This document shows, in pieces, positions 27,156-36,129 of a stretch of 51,079 nt of DNA. The notes beneath the pieces were generated by a model, which was not told the origin of the DNA, did not search any database, and saw only the letters and a program-made list of their open reading frames with translations. The stretch is taken from contig JAJFUG010000177.1 in the NCBI GenBank assembly GCA_021372515.1, forward strand, positions 1-51,079, in the 5' to 3' direction. This DNA is from a bacterium (lineage in GTDB: Bacteria > Gemmatimonadota > Glassbacteria > GWA2-58-10). The first letter of the stretch is position 1; each line of letters opens with the position of its first letter. Both the position numbers and the translations under genes were made by a program.

Positions 27156-27467
27156 TCACACCTTGGTCAGAGTGATCGTGCCGCCTTCGATCGACATCTC
27201 GAACTGATCGCCCTGCTTGAACTGAGGTTCGAGCTGGGCGCGGGGGATGATGAGCCCCATCTTGGTCAGCTTGCGGTTGCCGGTGGCGCGGGCGGACATG
27301 CCGGCCACCTGCAGGACCTCGCCCTTTTCGATCATCACATCGGCCAGGGCCAGCTTGAGCGCGGCCTTGTTTTTGATCCCCAGTTCGGCCATTATCGACT
27401 GGGCGCTTTTACCTGCCTTAACAAGCTTGTACAGCTTAGCTTTGTCGATACCTTTCCCTCTCGGCAC
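27156..27467 (-). CDS. Small HTH plus AbrB-like DNA-binding protein, copy 2
   Basis: This 103-residue paralogue of the 9461-9772 product has identical layout and only a few substitutions (for example AQSIMAELGIKNKAALKLAL). It would act as a small DNA-binding regulator, with a possible swapped-hairpin AbrB-like C-terminus. GTG 27467 is chosen because GGAGG lies 5 bases upstream and the product then lines up with copy 1 from PRGKGID; an ATG 12 bases upstream overlaps the ribosome-binding site. Promoter, spacing and terminator are conserved with copy 1, so the whole cassette was duplicated. It sits between unrelated genes, convergent with DUF4832. Confidence 0.8.
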   Translation of the reverse strand: MPRGKGIDKAKLYKLVKAGKSAQSIMAELGIKNKAALKLALADVMIEKGEVLQVAGMSARATGNRKLTKMGLIIPRAQLEPQFKQGDQFEMSIEGGTITLTKV

Positions 27468-27522
27468 TAAAACCTCCAATGGCTGATGTTGGATTGGCTG
27501 CCTTGTTATTGATTCTCAATTC

Positions 27523-27550
27523 AATATATATTAACAGAGAGAATAGTCAA
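27523..27550 (-). promoter_or_regulatory. Promoter of HTH/AbrB copy 2
   Basis: On the minus strand TTGACT (27545-27550) and TATATT (27523-27528) are separated by 16 bp. The spacer ATTCTCTCTGTTA is shared with copy 1. The inverted repeat seen at copy 1 is only partly kept here (TTGA...TCAAT around 27509-27525). Confidence 0.7.
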
Positions 27551-27985
27551 AAGAAAATACCGATATTTTGTGATGTGCATACGAGCGGATAATCTTCATT
27601 TGCAATTTGGATTTGATTTAAAAGTGTCGAAAGTAATATGGCTCTATGGATCACATTGCACCGAAAGAAAAAATCATGTTCATCTGATACTGCTCTAACT
27701 CTGTGCGTGGTTAACAGATAAAAGCGGCAATCCTGGAAGCGAGTATTGATGAGGCTTATCCCGATATCAAGTTGCGTATTCGGGATTGTAATCGATGAGA
27801 AGTTTGACAGGTTGTAATCACGTGCCGCCATCATGACGACAGGGCGACACCGAGCTTCGTGCGCCCGGGGCTTGACTGCGGCGGGTGGATCGGGCTAAAA
27901 TCCGGTGTGCCGTGCCCCGGCGGAAATCCGTCGGCCTCCTTCATGCCGTTCTGGAGACTCGTTTCTTCCTCTCGGAGAGAACAAA
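27551..27985. other. AT-rich upstream region and spacer
   Basis: No gene is supported. The AT-rich first roughly 170 bp keep patches of similarity with the same region upstream of copy 1 of the HTH/AbrB gene. An open frame on the minus strand (27547-27834) has no ribosome-binding site and looks like chance. The remainder leads into the Tat lipoprotein gene. Confidence 0.4.
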
Positions 27986-28657
27986 ATGGCCAGAAAACCC
28001 CTCCTTACCCGGCGAACTTTCCTGGGCGGCGCTCCTGCGGCCGCGGCCGCGCTCATGGCCGGCTGCGCCCGGGCCGAGGGCAACCCGATCCCCCAGCCGG
28101 ATTACAGCATCCCCCAGAACGGTTTCCAGGGCAAAGCCGAAAACAAACGGCAGTGGAACGGCGACCCGCGCTCGGACAAGGTGGTCTTCGTCGCCCACTG
28201 CGTGCTGAACCAGAACGCCCGCATGATCGACTGCGCCGATTTCCCGGCCATGTTCGACCCGCTGGTGGACTTTCTGCAGGAGCGCCAGGTCGGAATGATC
28301 CAGATGGTCTGCCCGGAGCTCTACTGCCTGGGCCTGGGGCGGTTCGACGTGCGGGTGGGCCTGGAGAGCGGGCCCGGCGGCAAGCGCCTCGAACGCCTGA
28401 TCGACGACCTGGTGTTCACACTCAAGGAATACCGCTTCCAGGGATTCGAGGTGGTGGGCATCCTGGGCAAGCAGGGCTCGCCCTCCTGCGGCGTGACCCG
28501 GACCTGGCTGGACGGGAAGGAGCAGGACGGCGAGGGGGTGTTCATCCGCCAGCTAAAAAAACGTCTGGCCGCGGAACAACTGGACACTCCCGTGATCGGC
28601 GTGGCCGACTACGAGCAGGACAAGGCCATCGAGTGGCTGAAAGAGCGTCTGGGTTGA
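27986..28657 (+). CDS. Tat-exported TudS/DUF523-related putative desulfidase lipoprotein
   Basis: This 223-residue protein has a twin-arginine signal (LTRRTFLGG) followed by a hydrophobic stretch and a lipobox ending at C27 (LMAGC). The rest carries the TudS/DUF523-type pattern: VAHCVLNQNAR (C72), CPELYCLG and GSPSCGV, cysteines that in the family hold an Fe-S cluster used for desulfuration of thiolated bases. An envelope-targeted member is unusual, and Tat export fits a cofactor loaded in the cytoplasm. ATG 27986 is preferred because CGGAGAGAAC lies upstream; an earlier in-frame start (27905) would hide the signal. The substrate is unknown. The assignment is family-level. Confidence 0.78.
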   Translation: MARKPLLTRRTFLGGAPAAAAALMAGCARAEGNPIPQPDYSIPQNGFQGKAENKRQWNGDPRSDKVVFVAHCVLNQNARMIDCADFPAMFDPLVDFLQERQVGMIQMVCPELYCLGLGRFDVRVGLESGPGGKRLERLIDDLVFTLKEYRFQGFEVVGILGKQGSPSCGVTRTWLDGKEQDGEGVFIRQLKKRLAAEQLDTPVIGVADYEQDKAIEWLKERLG

Positions 28658-28697
28658 CATTGCGGTGCTGAAAGAAGATAACAATCTCTCACAGATA

Positions 28698-28745
28698 AAA
28701 AGCCGGGCCACCCCGAATCCCACAGGGCGGCCCGGCTTCTTGTTC
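28698..28745. terminator. Bidirectional terminator between convergent genes
   Basis: AAGCCGGGCC (28700-28709) pairs with GGCCCGGCTT (28729-28738), with A residues before and TTCTTGTT after. It sits between the convergent 27986-28657 and 28759-31266 genes and can serve both strands. Confidence 0.8.
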
Positions 28746-28758
28746 CCTGGTTGAAGTC

Positions 28759-31266
28759 TCAGCGCAGACGGTCCAGACCGGGCACGGGCAGGTTAGTGAT
28801 ATCCTCCACCACGCCCTCCACGCCCGTGGCCGGGCCGTGGAATACGCTCCCGCCGAAACTTGTCAGGTAGAGCATCCCCGGGTGCGCCGGGTCGAACACC
28901 GGGCGGTGGCCCCACTTGAAATTGTAGCCGCCCAGGCGCTTCCAGGTCTCTCCGCGGTCATCGCTGCGGAAAGCGCTGCTGTCGAAGGTGTTGATAATGA
29001 CGGTGTTCGGGTTCTGCGGGTCCACCGCCGCGGCGTAGACATGCATCTTCTCGTCGAACACCTGCTTCCAGGTCGCTCCTCCGTCCTCGGTGCGGAACAG
29101 CCCGCCGCCTTTCTCACTCCGCCCCATCTCGAGCTGGTCACCCTCGACCACGCCGGCCTCGCGGGACTGCTCGCGCGCCAGACGTGAGCCGGCGTTGAGC
29201 GGCCAGCAGGACAGGTACATCCGCTGCGGGTCGGAGGGGTCATAAACCAGGTCGTTGGGCATCGTGGCCCCGGCCGGCAGGGCCAGGGGCTGCCAGGACT
29301 CGGCCTTGTCATCGCTGGTGTAGAGCGCGCCGGAGGTCTGGCCGCTGCCCTCCACTCCGGCCCGGACCACCAGCAGGATCAGCCGTCCGGAGGGCAGACG
29401 GGTGATGCGCCAGCAGTTGAGGTTGGCCGGGTCGATCCCCTTGCGCTTGAGGTCCCATGTCCCGCCGCCATCGGTGGATTTCCACACCCCCCAGCCGTAG
29501 TCGCAGACATACAGGGTGCGCTGGCGCACCGGGCTGTCGGGGTCGAGCACGATATGAGTGGGCACCGCGGCCAGGCGCATCCGGTGCACGTAGTCGCCCT
29601 CCACCAGCTCGCCGCGGGAGAGGATGCCCCAGTTCCGGCCGCCGTCGCCCGAGACCGCCACTCCGCCCTGCTGGTTGCCGTTGGTCAGGTTGCCCGAGCG
29701 GTGCATCTTGGGTCGCGGCAGGTCGTGGACATTCGACCAGACCGAATAGACCCGTCCCCGCACCGCCGGGTCGAACTCCAGCCAGTAGCAGGTGTTGCGC
29801 CACTGCTGCGGGATGCCGGTGATCGCCTGGTGCCAGCTCGTGCCGCCGTTGAACGTGTGGAACAGGCCGATGTCGGTGTAGGTGATGAAGAAATGCTCTG
29901 GGTTGAAGGGGTCGAAATGGACCCCGTAATCGGTGGTCACATCCAGGCCCCGCGTGGTGAACGAGCCGTCCGGCAGGTCGCGGCTGATCACCTGTTTCCA
30001 GCTCACGCCGCCGTCCAGCGTGCGGAACGTGCGGCCCGAGTCGGTCGAGTAGCAGATATCCGGGTCGGAGGGACTGACCCCCAGGTGCGAGGGCGCGCCG
30101 AACCAGCCCAGGTTGCGGAGCAGCCAGCCGCCCGTGTAATTATGGGTCAGGATGTCCCCGCCGCAGACTTGCAGCGCCCAGTTCCAGCTTTCCCCCGAAT
30201 CCGTGGACTTGAGGATGCCCGAGACCCGCTGGATGCTCCCGTTCATTTCCTGCGGCATCCCGGCAACGGACATGTAGACCACCTCGGGGCGCCCCGCGCA
30301 GACCGCCAGGGCGCGGTAGCGGCTGCCGAAACGCCGCCGCATCCCGGAGTCGGCGCTGGTGTCCGGCTCCACGGCCAGGGAACTGTCCGCTTTCACCCAA
30401 CTGCGGCCCAGGTCGGTGGAGCGGAAGACTCCCCCGGCTGCGCCCAGGAGATAAATCCGGCTGCCGCAGGGGCCGCTGCCGCCCTCGGCCGCCGAGGCAG
30501 CCTCCACCGGCAGGGCGAATGTCTCGCTCCCGCCGCCGTCCAGGCGCACCCGGCAGCCGGCGCTGGAGGTGATAACCACCACCTTGCCGCTGTCCTCGCC
30601 CCAACTGCCGGGGAAAATGGCCAGCACCTCGCGTCCCTCCACCTCGGCCACGCTCTGCCAGGAGCGGCCCCGGTCGGCGGAGGTGAGGATCGACTGTCCG
30701 CTGCCGCGGAACCCCCGTCCGCCGCGGGCGATAGTGATCCGTCTGGAGTCCTGCGGGTCCACCCGGATAAGGCCGATTTCGCCCGCTCCGGAGCTGTCCT
30801 CGGTGACAAAGCTCTGGCCGGCGTGGTCGCCGGACATCCTCTCGCCGGTCACCCGGGCCGGGTCGGGCAGGACCAGCTCCCAGGTGGCGCCGCGGTCGCC
30901 CGAGCGGTAGAGCCCGGTGTTGCAGGCGTAGACCGTGTTCGGGTCGAGAGGGTCGAACTCGAAATCCTCCACTACCGTGCGCAGGTTGAACATGTGCCAG
31001 TTGTCGCCGCTGTCGCTCGTGACATAGGCGGCGGTCATGTCGCAGCGCACGAGCACGTTGGCCGGGTCGTGGGGGTTGAGCGTGGGGATGAACTGCGCTC
31101 CCCCGCCGCCCGGACCGAGCACGGTCCAGCCGTGGAGGCCGGGCGCCTGGAAAGCCTCAGCCGCTGGGGCGGCCGCTTTCCGGCACTCCCGGCAGCCGGC
31201 GGATAGCGCCAGCGCCAGTAACAGCGATGAAACCACAAACAGGGCCGTTCGTCTCGCGGGACGCAT
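28759..31266 (-). CDS. BNR/Asp-box repeat beta-propeller lipoprotein
   Basis: The 835-residue lipoprotein has a signal ending in LSAGC (C25). About a dozen Asp-box-like motifs (S-x-D-x-G-x-T-W: SGDRGATWELV, SADRGRSWQSV, STDSGESWNWA, STDGGGTWDLK, RTEDGGATWKQV, RSDDRGETWKRL) are spread over the length, so it folds as two or more tandem beta-propellers of the sialidase/VPS10/GH74-like type. No complete catalytic set of a known enzyme was recognised, so binding or glycan hydrolysis are both open. The final residues of the window-facing side are GVEGVVEDITNLPVPG. The start is ATG 31266; the promoter region beyond has no obvious -35/-10. Confidence 0.85.
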   Translation of the reverse strand: MRPARRTALFVVSSLLLALALSAGCRECRKAAAPAAEAFQAPGLHGWTVLGPGGGGAQFIPTLNPHDPANVLVRCDMTAAYVTSDSGDNWHMFNLRTVVEDFEFDPLDPNTVYACNTGLYRSGDRGATWELVLPDPARVTGERMSGDHAGQSFVTEDSSGAGEIGLIRVDPQDSRRITIARGGRGFRGSGQSILTSADRGRSWQSVAEVEGREVLAIFPGSWGEDSGKVVVITSSAGCRVRLDGGGSETFALPVEAASAAEGGSGPCGSRIYLLGAAGGVFRSTDLGRSWVKADSSLAVEPDTSADSGMRRRFGSRYRALAVCAGRPEVVYMSVAGMPQEMNGSIQRVSGILKSTDSGESWNWALQVCGGDILTHNYTGGWLLRNLGWFGAPSHLGVSPSDPDICYSTDSGRTFRTLDGGVSWKQVISRDLPDGSFTTRGLDVTTDYGVHFDPFNPEHFFITYTDIGLFHTFNGGTSWHQAITGIPQQWRNTCYWLEFDPAVRGRVYSVWSNVHDLPRPKMHRSGNLTNGNQQGGVAVSGDGGRNWGILSRGELVEGDYVHRMRLAAVPTHIVLDPDSPVRQRTLYVCDYGWGVWKSTDGGGTWDLKRKGIDPANLNCWRITRLPSGRLILLVVRAGVEGSGQTSGALYTSDDKAESWQPLALPAGATMPNDLVYDPSDPQRMYLSCWPLNAGSRLAREQSREAGVVEGDQLEMGRSEKGGGLFRTEDGGATWKQVFDEKMHVYAAAVDPQNPNTVIINTFDSSAFRSDDRGETWKRLGGYNFKWGHRPVFDPAHPGMLYLTSFGGSVFHGPATGVEGVVEDITNLPVPGLDRLR

Positions 31267-31920
31267 TTCGAGCTCCGGGTTAGGGTGAGAAAGAGCTTCA
31301 GGACGGGACCGGCAGCCGGGCTTGGCTCTTCAGGCGTTCTGGCAGAGAATGGCTCAGCGGCATCCGGTCAGTGCTAAAGCATACAGCCAAAACGCGGTCC
31401 CGGCAACAGGAAATGCCCGGCCCCCGGCGCAGTCTGTCCTGCCACCCGAATCAAAAGTCCCGGGCTTTCCACACCCTGAGGTCTCCCTGCGGACCGGTCC
31501 ATGACGCCACCGGGCTGGACAGAATTATCTCCCCGCGCTGACGGATGGGTGCTCAATGTCCGGGAATCGTGCAAATCAAGGTCCTGCGGCATGCCGGCTT
31601 AACGGAAGGGCGATTGATTAAAGTGAGAGCTATTAGCCTCTCGGGTGATCTATAGATGTTGAATAAATAAAAGAGACTATCCTCTATTGACATTCAAATT
31701 GGAAAACAATAATGCTAAAGAAGTAAGCCCGCGCGCTTGAATAAAGGCAATGTCAGACAGATGGAACATCGATATTGGGTTGGTATTTCTGCGGGGCCGG
31801 ATCATCCCGTTGACCTGATTGAGACTGGGACGGTCGATTTGTGGACGTGAGGCTGCATTTCGGCATCTCTGCCTTTCCTGCCCCCGCGATACTGAATCAA
31901 TTCCCGGACTAAGAGTATCC
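31267..31920. other. Intergenic region with possible chemosensory operon promoter
   Basis: About 650 bp without a gene. The stretch at 31600-31770 is AT-rich. TTGACA (31687-31692) is a good -35, with TAATGC 17 bp downstream (31710-31715) as a poor -10, on the plus strand. It would drive the CheW operon starting at 31921. The left part carries only chance open frames. Confidence 0.4.
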
Positions 31921-32391
31921 ATGTCTTCTGCGGAAAAACTCGTGGTTTTCCGTCTGGACGATACCCTTCACGCCCTGCGGCTGGAGAACGTACTGCGGGT
32001 GGTGCGGGCTGTCCAGCTCACCGCCCTGCCCGACGCTCCGGCCACGGTCGCGGGAGTGGTGAACGTCCAGGGGGAGGTGCTGCCGGTGATCGACACCCGC
32101 CGGCGGTTCGGTCTGGGCGCCAAGGCGCTGGAACCCTCCGACCGCCTGATCCTGGCCAGCCTGGATACGCGGCGGGCCGCCCTGCTGGTGGATGCGGTGG
32201 AGGGTGTGCTGAGCCCGGAGGCCGGCAGCGTGACCCCGGCCGAGCGGGTGGTCCCGTCCATGGAACTGACCGAGGGCGCGCTGCGGCTGGAGGATGGGAT
32301 GATCCTGATTTACAACCTGGAGCGCTTCCTCTCACTGGACGACAGGCGGCAACTGGAACAGGCCCTGGAAAGACTGTCGCGCGATGGGTGA
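31921..32391 (+). CDS. CheW-like scaffold protein
   Basis: This is the first gene of the chemosensory operon. The 156-residue protein has the CheW fold: LVVFRLDDTLHALRLENVLRVVR, GVVNVQGEVLPVIDTRRRFGLG, and the late DGMILIYNLERFL strand. CheW links receptor to CheA. A CheW-B type partner in the same operon is at 33903. ATG 31921 is the first in-frame start and lacks a strong ribosome-binding site. The end overlaps the CheR start (32384) by 8 bp. Confidence 0.88.
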   Translation: MSSAEKLVVFRLDDTLHALRLENVLRVVRAVQLTALPDAPATVAGVVNVQGEVLPVIDTRRRFGLGAKALEPSDRLILASLDTRRAALLVDAVEGVLSPEAGSVTPAERVVPSMELTEGALRLEDGMILIYNLERFLSLDDRRQLEQALERLSRDG

Positions 32392-33928
32392 GCCGCTGTC
32401 GGAATACGAACTGGGACGGCTGAGCGAACTGATCTCGACCCGGCTCGGGCTTTATTTCCCCCGCGAGCGCTGGGTCGATATGCAGAAGAAGACGGAGGCC
32501 GCGGCGTTCGAATCCGGGGCGCCGGACCTGAGGGCTTTCCTGGAGGGCCTGTTCTCGGGAAGCTTGAGTCGTGAGACCATACAGAGGCTGGCCGGCAGCC
32601 TCACAGTGGGGGAGACGTATTTCTTCCGCGAGCGGCCCTCGTTCGAGGCCCTGCGGGAGACAATCCTGCCGGAGCTGATCCGGCGGCGGGCCGGCCAGGA
32701 CAAGCTGATCCGTATCTGGAGCGCCGGCTGCGCCACGGGCGAGGAACCCTATTCGCTGGCGATCCTGCTGAAAAGCCTCGAGCTGGAGAAGCTCGGGTGC
32801 CAGGCCACGATCCTGGCCACGGACCTGAATACAGGTGCGCTGGAGAGCGCGCGGCGTGGGGAGTACCGGCGCTGGTCTTTCCGTGACCCGGCCGCCCCGC
32901 CGTCCGCGGGTTGCTTCGAGGAGATGGAGGGCGAGGTAAGGAGGGTCGCCAGGCGCATCCGGGAAATGGTGCAGTTCGATTACCTCAACCTGGCCGAGGA
33001 CTGCTACCCCTCGCTACTGGGCGGCACGAACGCGCTGGACCTGATCCTTTGCCGCAACGTGCTGATGTATTTCAGTCCTCAGAGGCAGCGGGAGGTCATC
33101 TCGCGATTCCTGCTCTGCCTGCGCCCGGGCGGCTGGCTGCTGGTCAGCCCCTGCGAGGCGAGCGCCTGGCTGTTTTCGGAGTTCGATACGGTCAGTCTGC
33201 CCCAGATGTCGGCGTTCCGCAAGCCGGAGCCCGGGACGGTCAAGCCCGCTGCAGCGGTCCAGCGGCAGGCGGCCGGGAGGAAAGAGGCTCCGCACCCGTC
33301 GCGGGCGACGGCGCGAAAAGAGGAACCCGCGGGGAAAGAACGGGAGGCTGCGGCCAAACCTCCGGCTTCGCCCGAACCCGCTCCCGGCAGCCGTGCCGTG
33401 GGTGAGGTCGGGAAGTTGTTCCAGGCTGGCGATTACGCGGCCGTGGTCGAGCGCCTGGCGACGGTCCCGACTCCGGAGCCGGCCGGGGCGATATGCCTGA
33501 TCAAGTCCCTGGCCAACCTGGGCGAGCTGGGCCGTAGCCTCGAACTCTGCCGCAGTCAGGTGGAACAACGCCGCCTGGACCCGGCGCTGCACTATCTGCT
33601 GGCGATGCTGCTGGTCGAATCGGGACAGGGGGCCGAGGCGGCCGCGGAGCTGGGCAGGACGCTCTACCTGGAGCCGGGGCACGCGCTGGCGCATTTCGCG
33701 CTGGGCCGTCTGGCGTTCCAGGCCGGGCAGCGCACTCAGGCGGAAAAGCACCTGCGCAACTGCCTGGCGGCCCTTCAGCGGCTCGCCCCCGATCAGGAGG
33801 TGGCCGAATCGGACGGATTGACCGCGGGGCGCCTGGAGCGCCTGATAAGCCAGATGCTGCCGCAGATGAGCGGACAGAGCAAAACGGGAAAGGCGGCAGG
33901 CCATGAAAGCCGGAAAGCGAAAGGCTGA
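32384..33928 (+). CDS. CheR-type methyltransferase with TPR domain
   Basis: The 514-residue protein has a CheR N-terminal domain (about 10-80), a SAM-binding core (about 100-280) with the motif IWSAGCATGEEPYSLA and a LILCRNVLMYF segment, a Pro/Ala/Lys-rich linker (about 285-335) and C-terminal TPR repeats (about 345-490; HALAHFALGRLAFQAGQRTQAEKHL). CheR methylates receptor glutamates. TPR-fused CheR is known from Frz- and Wsp-type alternative chemosensory systems, where the TPRs tune receptor access. It overlaps the upstream CheW and the downstream CheW genes, so translation is coupled. Confidence 0.9.
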   Translation: MGEPLSEYELGRLSELISTRLGLYFPRERWVDMQKKTEAAAFESGAPDLRAFLEGLFSGSLSRETIQRLAGSLTVGETYFFRERPSFEALRETILPELIRRRAGQDKLIRIWSAGCATGEEPYSLAILLKSLELEKLGCQATILATDLNTGALESARRGEYRRWSFRDPAAPPSAGCFEEMEGEVRRVARRIREMVQFDYLNLAEDCYPSLLGGTNALDLILCRNVLMYFSPQRQREVISRFLLCLRPGGWLLVSPCEASAWLFSEFDTVSLPQMSAFRKPEPGTVKPAAAVQRQAAGRKEAPHPSRATARKEEPAGKEREAAAKPPASPEPAPGSRAVGEVGKLFQAGDYAAVVERLATVPTPEPAGAICLIKSLANLGELGRSLELCRSQVEQRRLDPALHYLLAMLLVESGQGAEAAAELGRTLYLEPGHALAHFALGRLAFQAGQRTQAEKHLRNCLAALQRLAPDQEVAESDGLTAGRLERLISQMLPQMSGQSKTGKAAGHESRKAKG

Positions 33929-34475
33929 CCCCAGGACCGAATCGGTCCTCAAGGAGCGCGCCAGGGCCCTGGCCCGTCAGGAACAGAGCCATCGGAGACC
34001 GCAAAAGCAGCTCAGCGTGGTCATGTTTCAGCTGGCGCAGGAGGACTACGCGGTCGAGACCCGTTTCGTCCGCCAGGTCCACCCCTTGAAAGAGTTGACC
34101 GAGATTCCAGGCACGCCGGATTTCGTGCTGGGAGTGGTGAATATTCACGGCGAGATACTGTCCCTGGTGGAGCTGAAAAAATTCTTTGGGCTGCCCGAGC
34201 GCGGTCTGACCGACCTGAACAAGATTCTGGTCCTGGAGGACGGGCGGATGGAATTCGGCGTGCTGGCGGATGAGGTCCACGGGACCCGCCTGCTGGATGC
34301 GGACCAGATCCGCCCGCCCGGGTCGAGCCTGAACGGCATCGGGGACAAGTACCTTCTCGGCGTGACCCCGGAGCGGATCATCGTGCTCAACGCGGCGAAA
34401 CTCCTCTCGGACCCGGAGCTGCGGGTGAACGACCCCCCGTCGCTCGGGCGTGACATCAACGGACGGCTCACCTGA
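33903..34475 (+). CDS. Second CheW-like scaffold protein
   Basis: This 190-residue CheW has a basic N-terminal extension of about 35 residues (MKAGKRKADPRTESVLKE...) ahead of a full CheW domain: SVVMFQLAQEDYAVETRFVRQV, GVVNIHGEILSLVELKKFFGLP and KYLLGVTPERIIVLNAAKLL. Two CheWs in one operon, as in Wsp (WspB and WspD), allow receptor-array versions. It overlaps CheR by 26 bp and is followed 18 bp later by the receptor. Confidence 0.88.
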   Translation: MKAGKRKADPRTESVLKERARALARQEQSHRRPQKQLSVVMFQLAQEDYAVETRFVRQVHPLKELTEIPGTPDFVLGVVNIHGEILSLVELKKFFGLPERGLTDLNKILVLEDGRMEFGVLADEVHGTRLLDADQIRPPGSSLNGIGDKYLLGVTPERIIVLNAAKLLSDPELRVNDPPSLGRDINGRLT

Positions 34476-34493
34476 ACCGGTGGAGGTCGGGCG

Positions 34494-36107
34494 ATGAAAT
34501 GGTCGATCGGCAGGAAAATATCTCTTGGACTGGGCCTCGGGGCGCTGCTGATTCTGCTGATAGGCACGGTGTCCTTACGGAACAACCTCTCGCTCATGGA
34601 GACAGTATCCTGGGTGAACCGCACCAACCAGGAAATTTGGACCCTTGAAATAACTTTCTCACACCTGAGAGAGGCGCAAAACTCCTGCCGCGGATTCCTG
34701 CTTGCCCGTGACACGCTGTATCTGAAAGACTACCGGGATGCAGTGACCAAGCTCGGAACGGATTTCGATACGCTTCAGACTCTGGGCCTGTCGATTCAGC
34801 AGGACCGGGCCCGGCTTGGCGCCTTGAAGACCCTGGTCGATGAAATGATCGCCGAGTTGCAGGGCCAGATCGATCTGGCAAGGGGGAGTGATTTCGAGAC
34901 GGCCATTGCACAGATGAAAATCGGCCGTTCCAATGACTTGCGGGATAAAATCTACAGCGGAATAAGAGGCATTCGCACAGGGGAACTGGCCCAGCTGACC
35001 GAGCGCAGCGCAGCCATGCAGAAAAGCTCTTCTTTGGCGCGTAATTTCATTGTTTTCGGCAGCCTGATCGGGCTGGTGCTGCTGATCATGGCCGGCACAA
35101 TCATCACCCGCGACATCACCCGTCCGCTGGGCATGGTCGTCGCCGTATCGAGCGATATCGCCGGCGGCGACCTGACCACCAGCATCCCGGAAGACAGACG
35201 GAAAGACGAGGTGGGAGAGCTGAACGAATCTTTCCGCAGCATGCTGGCCAACCTGCGGCAGCAGACGCGCAGCATCGCGGAGGTGGTGAACTCGCTGGCG
35301 GCCTCCTCCAGCGAGATTTCCACCACCGTTTCGCAACTGGCGGCCAGTACGGCCGAGACCTCGACCGCGGTGAGCGAGACCTCCACCACGGCCGAGGAAA
35401 TCCGCCAGACCGCCGAGGTGTCGAGCAACAAGGCCGAGAACGTGGCCACACTGGCCCGCGAGGCCGAGGACTATTCACGCTCCGGCCGCGAGGCCCTGGA
35501 GGACACGCTGGGCGGGATGTCCGAAATCCAGATACGGATGGAATCGATCGGCGAGAGCATCATGCGCCTGAGCGAGCAGAGCCAGGCGATCGGCGAGATA
35601 ATCGCCTCGGTGGACGACCTGGCGGACCAGTCGAACCTGCTGGCAGTCAACGCGGCGATCGAGGCCGCCCGCTACGAGGACCAGGGCAAGGGTTTCACCG
35701 TGGTGGCCCAGGAGATTCGCAGTCTGGCCGACCAGTCCAAGCAGGGCACCAAGAAAGTGCGCACGATCCTCAACGACGTGCAGAAAGCCACGACCAACGC
35801 CGTGCTGGCGGTGGAGCAGGGCGGCAAGACAGTCGAGGCGGCGATGAAACAGTCGCAGAAAGCCCGCGAGGCGATCCAATCCATGACCGAGAGCATAGCC
35901 GACACGGCGCAGGCCGGCAAGCAGATCGCTGCCTCGAACCAGCAGCAGACCGCCGGGATAGAGCAGATCGTGGTGGCGATCGACAACATCCGTCAGGCCA
36001 CCACCCAGAACGCGATCGGCACCCGCCAGATCGAGGAGACCACGCGCCGTCTGGCCGAGCTTGGGCAGAGTCTCAAGGAACTGGTGAACCGGTACAAGCT
36101 GGACTGA
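34494..36107 (+). CDS. Methyl-accepting chemotaxis receptor with CHASE3-like sensor
   Basis: This is the membrane receptor of the operon (537 residues). TM1 is at about 8-28, with an extracellular helical bundle of about 150 residues (CHASE3/4HB-like, with QNSCRGFLLARDTLYLKDYRD), TM2 at about 182-204, a HAMP domain (about 205-258) and a long cytoplasmic signalling hairpin, whose tip is ADQSNLLAVNAAIEAARYEDQGKGF (shown in part: NLLAVNAAIEAA). The receptor ends without a CheR-docking pentapeptide (YKLD). Ser/Thr/Glu-rich coiled stretches provide methylation sites. GGAGG precedes the ATG by about 7 bases. A fixed-envelope receptor of this type usually senses surface or mechanical cues in Wsp; the ligand here is unknown. 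Confidence 0.9.
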   Translation: MKWSIGRKISLGLGLGALLILLIGTVSLRNNLSLMETVSWVNRTNQEIWTLEITFSHLREAQNSCRGFLLARDTLYLKDYRDAVTKLGTDFDTLQTLGLSIQQDRARLGALKTLVDEMIAELQGQIDLARGSDFETAIAQMKIGRSNDLRDKIYSGIRGIRTGELAQLTERSAAMQKSSSLARNFIVFGSLIGLVLLIMAGTIITRDITRPLGMVVAVSSDIAGGDLTTSIPEDRRKDEVGELNESFRSMLANLRQQTRSIAEVVNSLAASSSEISTTVSQLAASTAETSTAVSETSTTAEEIRQTAEVSSNKAENVATLAREAEDYSRSGREALEDTLGGMSEIQIRMESIGESIMRLSEQSQAIGEIIASVDDLADQSNLLAVNAAIEAARYEDQGKGFTVVAQEIRSLADQSKQGTKKVRTILNDVQKATTNAVLAVEQGGKTVEAAMKQSQKAREAIQSMTESIADTAQAGKQIAASNQQQTAGIEQIVVAIDNIRQATTQNAIGTRQIEETTRRLAELGQSLKELVNRYKLD

Positions 36108-36129
36108 TCCGGGGGCGGACGGGACAACG

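Noticed and set aside
27547-27834. Minus-strand frame of 95 codons upstream of HTH/AbrB copy 2
   Set aside because: No ribosome-binding site, overlaps the conserved promoter upstream region, and its counterpart upstream of copy 1 is not open.
29554-31206. Plus-strand open frame of 550 codons opposite the BNR lipoprotein
   Set aside because: The minus strand carries a lipoprotein signal and regular Asp-box motifs; the plus frame has none.
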